A DNA stretch of 64,000 nt. Origin: an uncultured Pelagibacteraceae bacterium. Lineage in GTDB: Bacteria > Pseudomonadota > Alphaproteobacteria > Pelagibacterales > Pelagibacteraceae. The stretch covers positions 43,162-107,161 of the forward strand of contig CABYJW010000001.1 in the NCBI GenBank assembly GCA_902519465.1. Reading direction: 5' to 3'. The notes below the pieces were generated by a model, which saw nothing but the letters and a program-made list of their open reading frames with translations, was not told the origin of the DNA and made no database searches. The translations under genes were made by a program, and so were the position numbers. Positions 36,864-46,806 of the stretch are shown here, piece by piece (the first letter of the stretch is position 1; each line of letters starts with the position of its first letter).

Positions 36864-38735
36864 ATGAACAATAAAATGACCTTTGATGTGGCTGTAATAG
36901 GCGGTGGACACGCTGGATGTGAAGCAGCAGCAGCATCGGCCAGAATGGGCGTAAATACTGGTCTTTTTACACATAAAATAGAGACTATAGGTGAAATGTC
37001 GTGCAATCCGGCCATCGGAGGACTAGGCAAGGGTCACTTGGTTCGAGAAATTGATGCCTTAGATGGTGTCATGGGCGATGTAGCTGACAAATCAGGTATT
37101 CAGTTTAGATTGTTGAATAGAAGTAGAGGTCCTGCAGTTCGAGGACCACGAACTCAATCAGACAGAAAGCTTTACAAGAAATATATGCAGGAGCTATTGT
37201 TCAATTACGAAAATTTAGAGGTGATAGCTGATCCCGTTGTGAAATTCATCTTTGAGAAAGACAAAATTAAAGGCTTCATTTGTCAAAGCGGAAAAGAGGT
37301 AGAGTGTAGTCAGCTAATTCTTACCACAGGAACTTTTTTAAATGGCTTAATACACATAGGGGAAAAACAGATACCAGCTGGCAGATATGATGAAAAACCC
37401 TCTACAGGATTAAGTGAACAATTGGAAAAATTTAACATCAAAATTGGAAGACTTAAAACTGGCACACCTCCACGGTTAGACGGTAGAACTATTAATTATA
37501 AAAATCTTGAAATGCAGCCAGCCGATGAGGAACCGTATTTTTTTTCATTTCTAACTACCAGAGCTATCAATAAACAAATTAGTTGTGGTATGACTTATAC
37601 TAACGACACCGTACATAAAATTATAAGTGATAACATTTCAAGAAGCGCTATGTACTCTGGTAACATCAAAGGGGTAGGTCCGAGATACTGCCCGTCCATT
37701 GAAGACAAAATTGTTAAATTTAAGGAAAAACAAAAACATCAAATTTTCTTAGAACCCGAAGGATTAGATGATCATACAGTTTATCCTAATGGGATTTCGA
37801 CCTCACTACCAGAGGACGTTCAGCTCAAAATATTGGCCAAAATTAAGGGTCTAGAAGACGTTAAAATGGTGAGATCTGGATACGCTATAGAGTACGATTA
37901 TGTCGATCCAAGGGAGCTAAAAGCGAGTCTAGAAGCCAAAAAAATAGACTCTCTTTTTCTTGCGGGTCAAATTAATGGCACAACAGGTTATGAGGAAGCA
38001 GCAGCTCAAGGATTGATAGCAGGAGTTAATGCTGCTCTAAAAATTAAAAAAGGTGAGGAATTTATCTTAGACAGATCTAGTTCATATATTGGAGTTATGA
38101 TAGATGATCTTATCACGAAGGGTGTAACCGAACCTTATAGGATGTTTACCTCAAGGGCTGAATACCGACTTTCATTGAGGGCAGATAATGCAGATCAAAG
38201 GCTCACATCCTTAGGTATAAAAATAAATCTGGTCAAAGATAAACGAAAAAAATTATTTAATGAGAAAAGAAAAAAAATTAATACTCTTGAAATGTCTTTA
38301 TCTAAAAAATTTATAACACCAAATGCTGCCGCGAAGCATTCTATTAAAATTGCAATGGATGGTGTCAAACGATCTGGACTAGATATCTTAGCAATAAAAA
38401 ACGTCACTTTAGATAAGTTAAGAGAAATATGGGCAGAAATACCCCATTATGGACATCATATTGAAGAGCAGGTTGAAATAAACGCTCATTACTCTGGTTA
38501 TCTACCTAGACAAGAGAGTGATATTAAAACTTTTAAAAAAGATGAGAGTTTGTTAATACCAAACGAGATTGATTATGACTCCTTTAGTGGACTGTCTAAT
38601 GAGGTGAAGTCCAAATTGAAACTAATTAGACCAAAGACTTTGGGACAAGCTCTAAGGATCGATGGAATCACTCCTGCAGCTGCAATAATATTGTTGGGAG
38701 CAATAAAAAAGGCAAAAAGCAGAATATCAGCCTAG
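36864..38735 (+). CDS. mnmG: tRNA uridine-5-carboxymethylaminomethyl modification enzyme MnmG (GidA)
   Basis: A 623-aa FAD enzyme, partner of MnmE. It has [113 protein letters not shown] and [17 protein letters not shown]. The C-terminal helical domain ends [19 protein letters not shown]. Length is full. rsmG starts 7 bp downstream. Confidence 0.98.
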   Translation: MNNKMTFDVAVIGGGHAGCEAAAASARMGVNTGLFTHKIETIGEMSCNPAIGGLGKGHLVREIDALDGVMGDVADKSGIQFRLLNRSRGPAVRGPRTQSDRKLYKKYMQELLFNYENLEVIADPVVKFIFEKDKIKGFICQSGKEVECSQLILTTGTFLNGLIHIGEKQIPAGRYDEKPSTGLSEQLEKFNIKIGRLKTGTPPRLDGRTINYKNLEMQPADEEPYFFSFLTTRAINKQISCGMTYTNDTVHKIISDNISRSAMYSGNIKGVGPRYCPSIEDKIVKFKEKQKHQIFLEPEGLDDHTVYPNGISTSLPEDVQLKILAKIKGLEDVKMVRSGYAIEYDYVDPRELKASLEAKKIDSLFLAGQINGTTGYEEAAAQGLIAGVNAALKIKKGEEFILDRSSSYIGVMIDDLITKGVTEPYRMFTSRAEYRLSLRADNADQRLTSLGIKINLVKDKRKKLFNEKRKKINTLEMSLSKKFITPNAAAKHSIKIAMDGVKRSGLDILAIKNVTLDKLREIWAEIPHYGHHIEEQVEINAHYSGYLPRQESDIKTFKKDESLLIPNEIDYDSFSGLSNEVKSKLKLIRPKTLGQALRIDGITPAAAIILLGAIKKAKSRISA

Positions 38736-38742
38736 AATCCTT

Positions 38743-39381
38743 ATGAATTCTAGTGAATTTAATTCTAAATCAAAGTTATTTTTGTCTAAAAGTCTCAATT
38801 TCAGCGATAATAAAATTAAACTCATTGAAATCTACGTTAAAGAAGTTCTAAATTATAATAAAAAGTACAATTTGATCTCAAAAAGTTCAGAAAAAGATAT
38901 TTGGAACAGGCACGTCCTGGATTCTGCTCAGCTTGTTAATTATATAGACCATAAAAATTTTAATAGTTTATCTGACCTTGGTACAGGTGGGGGGTTTCCT
39001 GGAATTATATTATCTATCTTTTTTAATGATATTCTCAAGTTTCACGTGAAACTTTATGATAAATCAAAGGTTAAAGTAAAATTTATTAAATATATTATAA
39101 ACAAAATAAATTTGAGAAATGTTGATATATACGATAATGATTATCAATCTCATATAATAGATACAGAATATATTGTTTGTCGCGCCTTTAAAAAATTGCC
39201 TGAAATACTGAGAATTTCACGTGAAACTCATAAAAAACCTCACAAACTTATCGTGATGCTTGGAAAGAGTGCACAGGACGAGATAAATAAAGCTTCAAAG
39301 GGTTTAATTTATAAGTATAAACTAGTTAATAGCATTACTAGTAGTGATTCTAAAATTTTACTGGTGGATGTACAAAAATAA
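38743..39381 (+). CDS. rsmG: 16S rRNA (guanine527-N7)-methyltransferase
   Basis: A 212-aa SAM methyltransferase: YNLISKSSEKDIWNRHVLDSAQL, then the SAM loop DLGTGGGFPGIIL and CRAFKKLPEIL. Its coding sequence contains two parS-like palindromes (39038-39053 and 39213-39228), read in different frames and therefore not explained by protein constraint. It sits 3 bp before parA in the classical mnmE-mnmG-rsmG-parA-parB order. Confidence 0.94.
   Translation: MNSSEFNSKSKLFLSKSLNFSDNKIKLIEIYVKEVLNYNKKYNLISKSSEKDIWNRHVLDSAQLVNYIDHKNFNSLSDLGTGGGFPGIILSIFFNDILKFHVKLYDKSKVKVKFIKYIINKINLRNVDIYDNDYQSHIIDTEYIVCRAFKKLPEILRISRETHKKPHKLIVMLGKSAQDEINKASKGLIYKYKLVNSITSSDSKILLVDVQK
39038..39053. promoter_or_regulatory. 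parS-like ParB-binding site 1
   Basis: AGTTTCACGTGAAACT is a perfect 16-bp palindrome, extending to 18 bp with the flanking A and T. The 14-bp core GTTTCACGTGAAAC is identical to the universal chromosomal parS core, and only the outermost pair differs from TGTTTCACGTGAAACA. It lies inside rsmG, about 330 bp before parA. Confidence 0.92.
39213..39228. promoter_or_regulatory. parS-like ParB-binding site 2
   Basis: AATTTCACGTGAAACT matches 13 of the 14 core parS bases (G to A at the left edge). It lies 175 bp from site 1, in rsmG, about 160 bp before parA. The central TTTCACGTGAAA is intact. Confidence 0.85.
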
Positions 39382-39384
39382 ATT

Positions 39385-40185
39385 GTGGCTAGATCTGTAA
39401 TATCAGTGATAAATCAAAAAGGCGGGGTCGGAAAGACAACGACTGTAATAAATCTTGCTAGTGCTTTAGCCCAAAAAGGCAAAAGGATTTTAGTGGTAGA
39501 CCTAGACCCGCAAGGGAACGCTACTACTGGTTTAGGCAAATCTAACAATGATGAGTCTAAAAGTATTTACAACGTGCTAATCGGTAAAACTTCAGTTCAA
39601 AATGCAATTCAGGAAAGTAACATAAAAAATTTAGACTTAATCGGATCCAACGTGAATCTATCCGGCCTGGAAGTTGAAACAGCTAATGATGCAAATAGAG
39701 CTTTTCTTTTAAAGAAGATTTTATTAGAGGAAAATAAATCATTAATAAGAAGATACGAGAACATCTTTATTGACTGCCCACCCTCACTGAGCCTCTTAAC
39801 AATTATGTCATTAGTCTTAGCCGATGACTTATTAATACCGCTGCAAACAGAATTTTTCGCTTTAGAGGGAATTTCACAATTAGTTAAAACTATCGACAGA
39901 ATTAAGATTAACCTTAATCCTGAACTTGGAATTAGAGGCGTGCTACTTACTATGTATGACAAGCGAAATAAGCTGTCATCCCAAGTTGATATGGAAGCAA
40001 GAAAACATTTTGAGGAGAAAGTATATAAAACAGTTGTTCCAAGAAATGTCAGGTTGTCAGAAGCACCTTCACATGGGATGCCATGTATTGTTTATGACAA
40101 AAGTTGTTCCGGAAGCAAATCCTACATCAAACTTGCAGAAGAATTCCTCGAACAAAATAATCAAAAAATAGGAAGTGCTGCGTGA
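39385..40185 (+). CDS. parA: Chromosome-partitioning ATPase ParA
   Basis: A 266-aa deviant-Walker ATPase: VINQKGGVGKTTTVINLASALA, VDLDPQGNATTGLG, FIDCPPSLSLLTIMSLV, PLQTEFFALEGISQLV and VPRNVRLSEAPSHGMP. The start is GTG, 3 bp after rsmG. It moves ParB-parS complexes during segregation. The stop overlaps the parB GTG by 4 bp. Confidence 0.97.
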   Translation: MARSVISVINQKGGVGKTTTVINLASALAQKGKRILVVDLDPQGNATTGLGKSNNDESKSIYNVLIGKTSVQNAIQESNIKNLDLIGSNVNLSGLEVETANDANRAFLLKKILLEENKSLIRRYENIFIDCPPSLSLLTIMSLVLADDLLIPLQTEFFALEGISQLVKTIDRIKINLNPELGIRGVLLTMYDKRNKLSSQVDMEARKHFEEKVYKTVVPRNVRLSEAPSHGMPCIVYDKSCSGSKSYIKLAEEFLEQNNQKIGSAA

Positions 40186-41027
40186 GTGTTCAAAAAAAGG
40201 GACTAGGAAAAGGATTGTCAGCATTATTTGGCGATATAGAAAAAAAAATTGATGATGAACAAATTAAAAAAAATACACTCGCAATTTCAGATCTTCAAAG
40301 AAATAAATATCAACCAAGGACAATTTTTGATCAAGATAAGATGGAAGAGCTAAGCATGTCCATAAAAGAAAATGGCATCATTCAACCAATAGCAGTGAGA
40401 CCAAACAAATATGAAGCTGGTAAATATGAAATAATTGCAGGCGAACGTAGATGGCTTGCTGCTCAGAAAGCAGGATTGAATGAGGTCCCAGTTATCATTT
40501 TGGATATAGATGATCAGAAGAGTTTAGAAATTGCTATAGTTGAGAATGTTCAAAGACAAGATCTAAATATTGTAGAAGAGGCAAAAGGGTATCAAAGGCT
40601 TAACGAGGAGTTCGGATATGATCATGATAAAATTTCAAAGTTCATGTCCAAAAGCCGAAGCCATATAAGTAATACTATTAGATTATTGAGCTTACCGAAT
40701 GATGTAATTGGTCTTTTAGAAGAAGGCAAGTTAACGGCTGGACAAGCGCGGCCTTTAATTGGAATGCTAAATGCCTCAGAAGTCGCAGAAAACATAGTAA
40801 AAAAGAAGGTAGCTGCAAGACAGGTCGAAGCTCTGGCAAAGCAAAAAAAGAACAAAATTTCTGAAAAAATTGAAGATCCAAATATTTCTTTTGTCCAAAA
40901 CGAAATAGAGAGTAAACTCGGATTGAATGTTGAAATATTAAATAAAAAAAATAATTCAGGAAAAATAGTTATTAAATATAAAACATTGGAACAGTTCGAG
41001 CTGATCTCCAAATTGCTCAGGAAGTAG
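40182..41027 (+). CDS. parB: Chromosome-partitioning protein ParB
   Basis: A 281-aa CTPase/DNA-binding protein: KKGLGKGLSALFGDIE at the start, IAVRPNKYEAGKYEIIAGERRWLAAQKAG (CTP-binding box), AIVENVQRQDLNIVEEAKGYQRL, the HTH SKFMSKSRSHISNTIRLLSLP, and a C-terminal dimerisation part. Start is GTG (GTGA overlap with parA). It should bind the two sites in rsmG. It overlaps convergent holA by 11 bp. Confidence 0.97.
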   Translation: MSVQKKGLGKGLSALFGDIEKKIDDEQIKKNTLAISDLQRNKYQPRTIFDQDKMEELSMSIKENGIIQPIAVRPNKYEAGKYEIIAGERRWLAAQKAGLNEVPVIILDIDDQKSLEIAIVENVQRQDLNIVEEAKGYQRLNEEFGYDHDKISKFMSKSRSHISNTIRLLSLPNDVIGLLEEGKLTAGQARPLIGMLNASEVAENIVKKKVAARQVEALAKQKKNKISEKIEDPNISFVQNEIESKLGLNVEILNKKNNSGKIVIKYKTLEQFELISKLLRK

Positions 41028-42021
41028 AATTAGCAATATTAAAAATTCTCACCAACAAATTCTTAAGTATAATTGGGTTGTGAGTATTCATTTTAGTTTT
41101 CATATTTATCTCTGTATCTAAAATGATATCTTTCACTTTTTCTAATTTAAGATAATCCCATCTTTTTATTTGTCTTAGCATCACTGGTTTATCTTTCCAG
41201 AATACTTTTGGCTTCAAATTGTCTAAAGCGTAAGCAATATTTTTGTCCTTTTTATTTTGTTTGATCAGCATCGATAATTTTTGAACTCTTTGATTAAGAT
41301 TATTTAGGTATAAATAAATATTATCACTATTTATTGAAATAGAACCTAAATTTTTATTTAACTTTTCAGCATTTCCTTCCAAACAAGAGTCTCTAAGGTC
41401 CTCAAAATTTAAGTTATTCTCCTCATTCAAAAGGTTTAGTATCTTTTCTTCATTAATTTTTTTATCTTGAAATAGTGATTTAATTTTTTCAATTTCACTA
41501 AATAGAACTTTTCTGTCTAAACCTGAATTACTTATCAATAAATTTATTATGTTTTGACTTATTCCGGAATAATCTTTCAATTTGTCTCTCACATATTCCG
41601 AAAGAGTTCTCTGATTGTCCTGGTAACATGGAACTATCCCTCCTTTTTTGTCTTTCTCTAAATAGGATCTAATTTTTGATTTTTTTTCAAGGTTTTGCGC
41701 AAAAAGAATTAATAAAATATGATTTGGAAGTTTTTCAAGTAAAACCTCTATTTTTGGAAATAATTTATCGGATACTTCATTTATAATTATGAGTTTACTA
41801 TCATTAAACATTGATACGTTATTAATTTGTTCATAAAGCAATTTTTCATTTTTAATTATTTCGTCCTGTATAAACGTTATTTGTTCGAAACTACTGTGCT
41901 TTTTTTTAAGCTTAGATTTGATCTCATCTTTTAAACCGATATTTTCACCGTAAAACAATAGTAAATTGCAATTATCAGTAAGAGATAAATCTTTTTCGAC
42001 TAAAAAACTTTTTATAATCAT
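41017..42021 (-). CDS. holA: DNA polymerase III delta subunit
   Basis: A 334-aa clamp-loader subunit: LLFYGENIGLKDEIKSKLKKK in place of the P-loop region, a central AAA+ fold without catalytic residues, GLDRKVLFSEIEKIKSLFQDKK, and a C-terminal helical collar domain. It is very lysine-rich but follows HolA layout and length. It lies downstream of leuS-lptE on the same strand, the usual proteobacterial order. Confidence 0.88.
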   Translation of the reverse strand: MIIKSFLVEKDLSLTDNCNLLLFYGENIGLKDEIKSKLKKKHSSFEQITFIQDEIIKNEKLLYEQINNVSMFNDSKLIIINEVSDKLFPKIEVLLEKLPNHILLILFAQNLEKKSKIRSYLEKDKKGGIVPCYQDNQRTLSEYVRDKLKDYSGISQNIINLLISNSGLDRKVLFSEIEKIKSLFQDKKINEEKILNLLNEENNLNFEDLRDSCLEGNAEKLNKNLGSISINSDNIYLYLNNLNQRVQKLSMLIKQNKKDKNIAYALDNLKPKVFWKDKPVMLRQIKRWDYLKLEKVKDIILDTEINMKTKMNTHNPIILKNLLVRIFNIANSTS

Positions 42022-42023
42022 TT

Positions 42024-42500
42024 TTAACTAAAAATAACACTTAGCCTTTTTGATATCTGTTCAGCTATATTTTTTATACTATTATCCACAATTTTATTCT
42101 CCCGCCTTAGAGTGTCTAAATGCACTTTTGAAGTTTTAAAAGAGTTAATGCTAGTGAAATTTTGTGTAAAAACCACATTATTATTTGTTTCAGATATCAC
42201 TTTTACGTTAAAGTTGATAGTCACGGTATATTCAGAAGTGGCGCCTATGGAAGTTCTGTTTGAAACCAACTTCTTTTTATCCGCTATGATTTCAAGAATT
42301 AAATTGTTATCTGCATTTTCTATTTCTGTAAAATAATTTGCCAAAGATCGCGCCAATTTTTTGTCCCCATATATGTTTACATTAACTACGCTAAACTTCT
42401 GATTTTTACTTGATAACAAAGGCTGATAACCGCAACTTTGCAAAAAACTTAAAAATAAAATAACAAAAAATATTCTTTTAAAGATTTTCATTTTCATCAA
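42024..42500 (-). CDS. lptE: LPS-assembly lipoprotein LptE
   Basis: A 158-aa lipoprotein with signal peptide and lipobox LQSC-GYQPL. The mature start CGYQPLLSS and the following [18 protein letters not shown] and [13 protein letters not shown]-like strand (residues [13 protein letters not shown]) match LptE. With LptD it forms the outer-membrane LPS translocon. It sits between leuS and holA (4-bp overlap with leuS), as in other proteobacteria. Confidence 0.88.
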   Translation of the reverse strand: MMKMKIFKRIFFVILFLSFLQSCGYQPLLSSKNQKFSVVNVNIYGDKKLARSLANYFTEIENADNNLILEIIADKKKLVSNRTSIGATSEYTVTINFNVKVISETNNNVVFTQNFTSINSFKTSKVHLDTLRRENKIVDNSIKNIAEQISKRLSVIFS

Positions 42501-45034
42501 TTAATTATTAAATTTATTATTTTATTTTTAACGAAAATATTTTTTATAATCTTTTTACCTTTAAGATTTTTTTTAATATTTTCTATTTTTTTTGCCTCAG
42601 CCAATACGTCTTTCTCAGAAAGGTCCTTTTTTGTGACAATTAAGCCTCTTTTTTTACCATTAATTTGAATAACTAATGTAACTTCTTGTTTTCCCAACAA
42701 TGATTTGTCGACTTTGGGCCACTGAATTTCTTCATAGAAATTTTTTCCTTCAAGTTTAGACAAACATTCACATGATAAATGTGGAGTAAAAGGAAGTAAA
42801 ATTTTCATAAATTTATTTTGCAAAATAAATAGATTTTCATTTTTGATTTTTTTTTCTAAATTAGTTTCCATTAGTGATGCTATTTCATAAATTTTGGCTA
42901 CAGCTACGTTTAGTTGAAAATTTTCAATTAAATCTGTAATTTTGAAAATGTACTCATTAAATTTTAATTCAAGTTTTTTTTCGTCAGCAGATCTTATATC
43001 CCCTTGTTTTCTATTCAAAACCTTCTGATTAAGACTCCATATTCTTTGAATAAATTTATGGGATGCAGAAACCCCAGCAGTTGACCATTGTACATCTCTT
43101 TCTGGAGGGCTATCCGAAAGAATAAACCATCTAACTGCATCAGCCCCAAAAATTTTGATCATACTTTCAGGATCAACTATATTTTTTTTTGATTTTGACA
43201 TTGCTTCTGAAGGGCCCACTTTTATTTTAGACCCATCAATTTTTGATCTCATACCAAGTTTTGTATTTTCAACTTGATCTGGACTTAACCACTTACCCTT
43301 CTCGCTCTTGTATGTTTCGTGACAAACCATACCTTGTGTAAATAATCCCTTGAATGGTTCTTTAATTTTAATCTCTTTTTTGCAAAACTTTATTGCTCTC
43401 ATAAAAAATCTTGAATAAAGCAAATGCAAAATAGCATGCTCTATACCACCTATATATTGATCTACAGGCATCCAGTATTTAAATGCTTCTTCATCAAAAG
43501 GCTTAGATTTCAGTTTTGGAGAGCAAAACCTCAAAAAATACCATGAAGAGTCCACGAATGTGTCCAATGTGTCTGTTTCTCTTGTGGCTTCCTCACCTGT
43601 TTTTTTGCATCTAGTTTTTTTCCATGTTGGATGATTATCAAGAGGATTGCCTTTAGAATTAATATCAATATCATCTGGTAATCTTATTGGAAGTTCACTT
43701 TTATCAACTGGTATAACATTACCATTTTTTAAATATATCATTGGGATCGGACAACCCCAATATCTTTGCCTTGATACACCCCAATCTTTAAGTCTATATG
43801 TGATCTTTTTTTTCCCGATTCTCTTTTTTTCAATTTCTCTTACAATTTTTTCTTTAGCTTCAGAAATTGTTAAATTATTTAAAAAATTTGAATTAATTAT
43901 TGATCCTTCACCTGTGTAAGCCACATTATGTATTTTTTCATTATTTATATCTTTAGGTTTGACTACTTGTATTACTTCAATTTTGTATTTAGTTGCAAAA
44001 TCAAGATCTCTTTGGTCGTGAGCAGGACATCCAAATATTGCGCCAGTTCCATAGTCCATAAGTATAAAATTCGAAACATAAATTGGAATTTTTTTCCCCA
44101 TAACAAATGGATGCTCAGCTTCTAAATCTGTTTTAAAACCAATCTTTTCAGCATTGGCAATAGCCTCCTCAGTGGTTCCGACCTGAGAGCATTTTTTTTT
44201 GAAATCTAAGAAATCCGAGCGCTTTAAGTAATCTTTACACAAAGGATGGTCAACAGATATAGCTAAAAAAGTTGCACCAAATATTGTATCAGGACGAGTA
44301 GTAAAAACTTTAACTGATTTATCATTTTTATATATTTTAAAATCTATTTCGCACCCCACGGATTTACCTATCCAATTTTTTTGCATTAATTTTACTCTTT
44401 CTGGCCATTCCTTTAAGGCACTTAAATCCTCAAGTAATTCATCTGAAAATTTAGAAATATTAAAAAACCATTGAAACAATTTTTTTCTTTCAACTACTGC
44501 ATTTGAACGCCAACCTTTACCGTCAATAACTTGTTCATTGGCTAGAACAGTTTTTTCTACTGGATCCCAGTTCACATATGTTTCTTTTCTTACAACTAAG
44601 CCCTTATTATAAAAATCAATAAATAATTCTTGTTGATGCTTGTAATACTCCTCATCACAAGTGGATATTTCTAAATCCCAGTCTATAGAAAGACCTAATA
44701 ATTGAAGTTGATGCTTCATTGTGGATATATTTTTTTTTGTCCAGTCTTTTGGATTTAAATTATTTTCTTTCGCAGCATTCTCAGCTGGAAGACCAAAAGC
44801 GTCCCACCCCATTGGATGTAGAACATTAAATCCATTTATCATTTTGTATCTTGCCAGTACATCACCAATTGCGTAGTTTCTAACATGTCCCATATGAATT
44901 TTTCCAGAAGGATAAGGAAACATCTCAAGACAGTAAAATTTTTTTTCTTTATTTGTATGCTTGAATTTATTTTTTTTCTGAGCCCAAAAAGATTGCCATT
45001 TTTTATCTATGTCAGAGGTATTGATTTTATCCAT
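42497..45034 (-). CDS. leuS: Leucyl-tRNA synthetase
   Basis: An 845-aa class I synthetase. The HIGH-type motif is [15 protein letters not shown] near residue 45. The CP1 editing domain contains the [13 protein letters not shown] threonine-rich segment and the [16 protein letters not shown] loop. [14 protein letters not shown] and the KMSKS-type [12 protein letters not shown] follow, then an anticodon-binding domain and the C-terminal [13 protein letters not shown]. Length is normal. Confidence 0.98.
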   Translation of the reverse strand: MDKINTSDIDKKWQSFWAQKKNKFKHTNKEKKFYCLEMFPYPSGKIHMGHVRNYAIGDVLARYKMINGFNVLHPMGWDAFGLPAENAAKENNLNPKDWTKKNISTMKHQLQLLGLSIDWDLEISTCDEEYYKHQQELFIDFYNKGLVVRKETYVNWDPVEKTVLANEQVIDGKGWRSNAVVERKKLFQWFFNISKFSDELLEDLSALKEWPERVKLMQKNWIGKSVGCEIDFKIYKNDKSVKVFTTRPDTIFGATFLAISVDHPLCKDYLKRSDFLDFKKKCSQVGTTEEAIANAEKIGFKTDLEAEHPFVMGKKIPIYVSNFILMDYGTGAIFGCPAHDQRDLDFATKYKIEVIQVVKPKDINNEKIHNVAYTGEGSIINSNFLNNLTISEAKEKIVREIEKKRIGKKKITYRLKDWGVSRQRYWGCPIPMIYLKNGNVIPVDKSELPIRLPDDIDINSKGNPLDNHPTWKKTRCKKTGEEATRETDTLDTFVDSSWYFLRFCSPKLKSKPFDEEAFKYWMPVDQYIGGIEHAILHLLYSRFFMRAIKFCKKEIKIKEPFKGLFTQGMVCHETYKSEKGKWLSPDQVENTKLGMRSKIDGSKIKVGPSEAMSKSKKNIVDPESMIKIFGADAVRWFILSDSPPERDVQWSTAGVSASHKFIQRIWSLNQKVLNRKQGDIRSADEKKLELKFNEYIFKITDLIENFQLNVAVAKIYEIASLMETNLEKKIKNENLFILQNKFMKILLPFTPHLSCECLSKLEGKNFYEEIQWPKVDKSLLGKQEVTLVIQINGKKRGLIVTKKDLSEKDVLAEAKKIENIKKNLKGKKIIKNIFVKNKIINLIIN

Positions 45035-45066
45035 AGAAATAAAATTTTCTAAAATTTTGTTTTAAA

Positions 45067-45606
45067 TTAACTCTTCTTCTTCTTTTTTGAGTCTGCATCT
45101 AATATAGCTGCTTTTTTAATGATATCTGACCTGATAGTGTCCTCTAGTCTATTCGAAGTTATTTTTGTAATTATACAATTTGATTGTGTCTTACAGGTTT
45201 TTTTATGAATAATTATTTTCAAACTGTCAGCTCTTATATCATTAGAAAGAAATCTAATAGTAAATTTAAGCGAGTCATTTGTAGTATTGGAATCTGTGTA
45301 CCAATCCGTGATTATCATACCACCAGAATAATCCACAGTTACTAAAGGCATAAAATCTATTACATCAAACGTTGCTCTCCAAAGTGGATTTGAAGAACTA
45401 AATTCATAATTTGTAGACTTATTACCCCCAAAAAGATCTCCTGCACTTACTCCTCGGCCTTCTTCAATATTCTTTCTAGCTCTCTCCCTACCGTCAGATG
45501 GAATATTTCTAGCATCACCTGGTTTTGGAAGTTTAAATCCTCCTCCGCAAGAGATTAAAAATAAAGGAATAAAAAAAATTAATAAAATTCTGTTTAAAGT
45601 CTTCAT
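45067..45606 (-). CDS. DUF3576 lipoprotein
   Basis: A 179-aa protein with a signal peptide and lipobox LISC-GGG, then GRERARKNIEEGRG and NPLWRATFDVIDFMPLVTVDYSGGMIITDWY, the hallmark of DUF3576. The C-terminal part is basic and ends in a lysine run. The family is mostly alphaproteobacterial and often beside leuS. Function is unknown; an outer-membrane location is inferred. Confidence 0.88.
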   Translation of the reverse strand: MKTLNRILLIFFIPLFLISCGGGFKLPKPGDARNIPSDGRERARKNIEEGRGVSAGDLFGGNKSTNYEFSSSNPLWRATFDVIDFMPLVTVDYSGGMIITDWYTDSNTTNDSLKFTIRFLSNDIRADSLKIIIHKKTCKTQSNCIITKITSNRLEDTIRSDIIKKAAILDADSKKKKKS

Positions 45607-45721
45607 AGCTTGATAATTTTTTATAATCTCAAAGGTTGTAGAATAACACCAAAAAACATATATTTTTGTGTGCTATTTATACAACACTACTGTAAAAAAA
45701 ACCAATAAATATCAATAAATT

Positions 45722-45734
45722 ATGAATAATTCAT
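45722..45734. promoter_or_regulatory. Inverted repeat upstream of the porin
   Basis: ATGAAT-A-ATTCAT is a perfect 6-bp inverted repeat with a 1-nt centre, 59 bp before the porin start. It lies in the 186-bp gap (45607-45792) between the divergent DUF3576 and porin genes. It could be an operator, but short palindromes are common in AT-rich DNA. No clear -35/-10 pair could be assigned in the gap. Confidence 0.3.
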
Positions 45735-45782
45735 CAATTTTAGGTAATTTCCTCTCAGTTTATTTAAATAAACAAACAATAT

Positions 45783-45786
45783 GGAG
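45783..45786 (+). promoter_or_regulatory. Ribosome binding site of the porin
   Basis: GGAG lies 6 bp before the ATG at 45793, which fixes that start rather than the in-frame ATG at 45781, and is one of the few strong Shine-Dalgarno sites in the window. Confidence 0.65.
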
Positions 45787-45792
45787 ATAAAC

Positions 45793-46803
45793 ATGAAAAA
45801 CATAACAAAAGTAGGTCTATCTGCATTAGCTGGAGCTCTTGCATTTACATCTGTTAACGCAGGTGAAATGTCAATTTCTGGTTCAATGGAAGGTAGCTTT
45901 ACAAAAAAAGGTGGAATGAATACTTCTTCACAGCCACTTGGTATGGACAAAGAACTTTCAATTACTGGTTCAGGAGAATTAGATAATGGAGTTGGTGTTG
46001 CATACAAACAAACTACGACAGACGCTTTAGCTTTTAGCGACTCGGAACTTGTGTTCACGGGCGTTCCATTCTTAGGCGATGCTTCAATTGCGTTAACATC
46101 AACTGGTTCACCAATCAGTGCGATCGATGACGTAACTCCAACAGCTTTCGAAGAAGCGAACGCTACAGTTGGATCAATTGACGATGTTAATGGTTCAGAT
46201 GGTACTTATGGTATCAGATACACATTAGCTGACGCTTTTGGTACTGGAGTAAAAGTTGACGCTATGTACTTCTACCAACACGGTGCTGGAGATGCTAACG
46301 CCGACAACGGTACAGCTTCTGCTGACAACGGGAACGAAGAAGGTTACGAAATTACCTTACAAGGTTCAGTTCCTATGGTTGATGGACTAAGTCTTGGAGC
46401 TGGTTATGCAATGCTTGCTAATAGTGCGCAAGCTACAGCAAACTCTGATGATGAGGACGATCACGAAGGTACTATATACGCCAAATATAGCGTTGGTGCT
46501 TTAAGTGTAGGTGCTCAAAGAGGTGTAGTTTCACAACCAGGCGCTAATGACATTTCATATGACAGTACATACTTAGGTATTTCATATGCTGTTAGTGATA
46601 ATCTTTCAGTTTCTTACAACGAAATTGAATCAGAAAAGTCACAAGAAGGTACGTTTGTAGAACAAGACATGGATTCAATAAGCATTTCATACACAATGGG
46701 TGGAATGACTATTGGTTTCGTAGATGCTGAAGCGGACAATGCTTCTTACACAGTTGGTAAGACGCAATCTGCAAGATCAGTTTCTTTATCAGTTGCGTTC
46801 TAA
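45793..46803 (+). CDS. Outer-membrane porin
   Basis: A 336-aa protein with a signal peptide (MKNITKVGLSALAGALAFTSVNA, cleaved before GEMSISG). Mature strands alternate polar and hydrophobic residues: GEMSISGSMEGSFTKK, ELSITGSGELDNGVGVAYKQ, ending RSVSLSVAF with the terminal phenylalanine needed for Bam assembly. It resembles alphaproteobacterial general porins. Composition differs from neighbours: rich in Gly, Ser, Ala, Asp and poor in Lys, with more C and G in codons, as expected for a highly expressed envelope protein. It is monocistronic, with a strong RBS and terminator. Confidence 0.9.
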   Translation: MKNITKVGLSALAGALAFTSVNAGEMSISGSMEGSFTKKGGMNTSSQPLGMDKELSITGSGELDNGVGVAYKQTTTDALAFSDSELVFTGVPFLGDASIALTSTGSPISAIDDVTPTAFEEANATVGSIDDVNGSDGTYGIRYTLADAFGTGVKVDAMYFYQHGAGDANADNGTASADNGNEEGYEITLQGSVPMVDGLSLGAGYAMLANSAQATANSDDEDDHEGTIYAKYSVGALSVGAQRGVVSQPGANDISYDSTYLGISYAVSDNLSVSYNEIESEKSQEGTFVEQDMDSISISYTMGGMTIGFVDAEADNASYTVGKTQSARSVSLSVAF

Positions 46804-46806
46804 AGA

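Noticed and set aside
39926-40171. 81-aa plus-strand frame within parA
   Set aside because: It overlaps the conserved parA frame, has no recognisable motif and is a shadow ORF.
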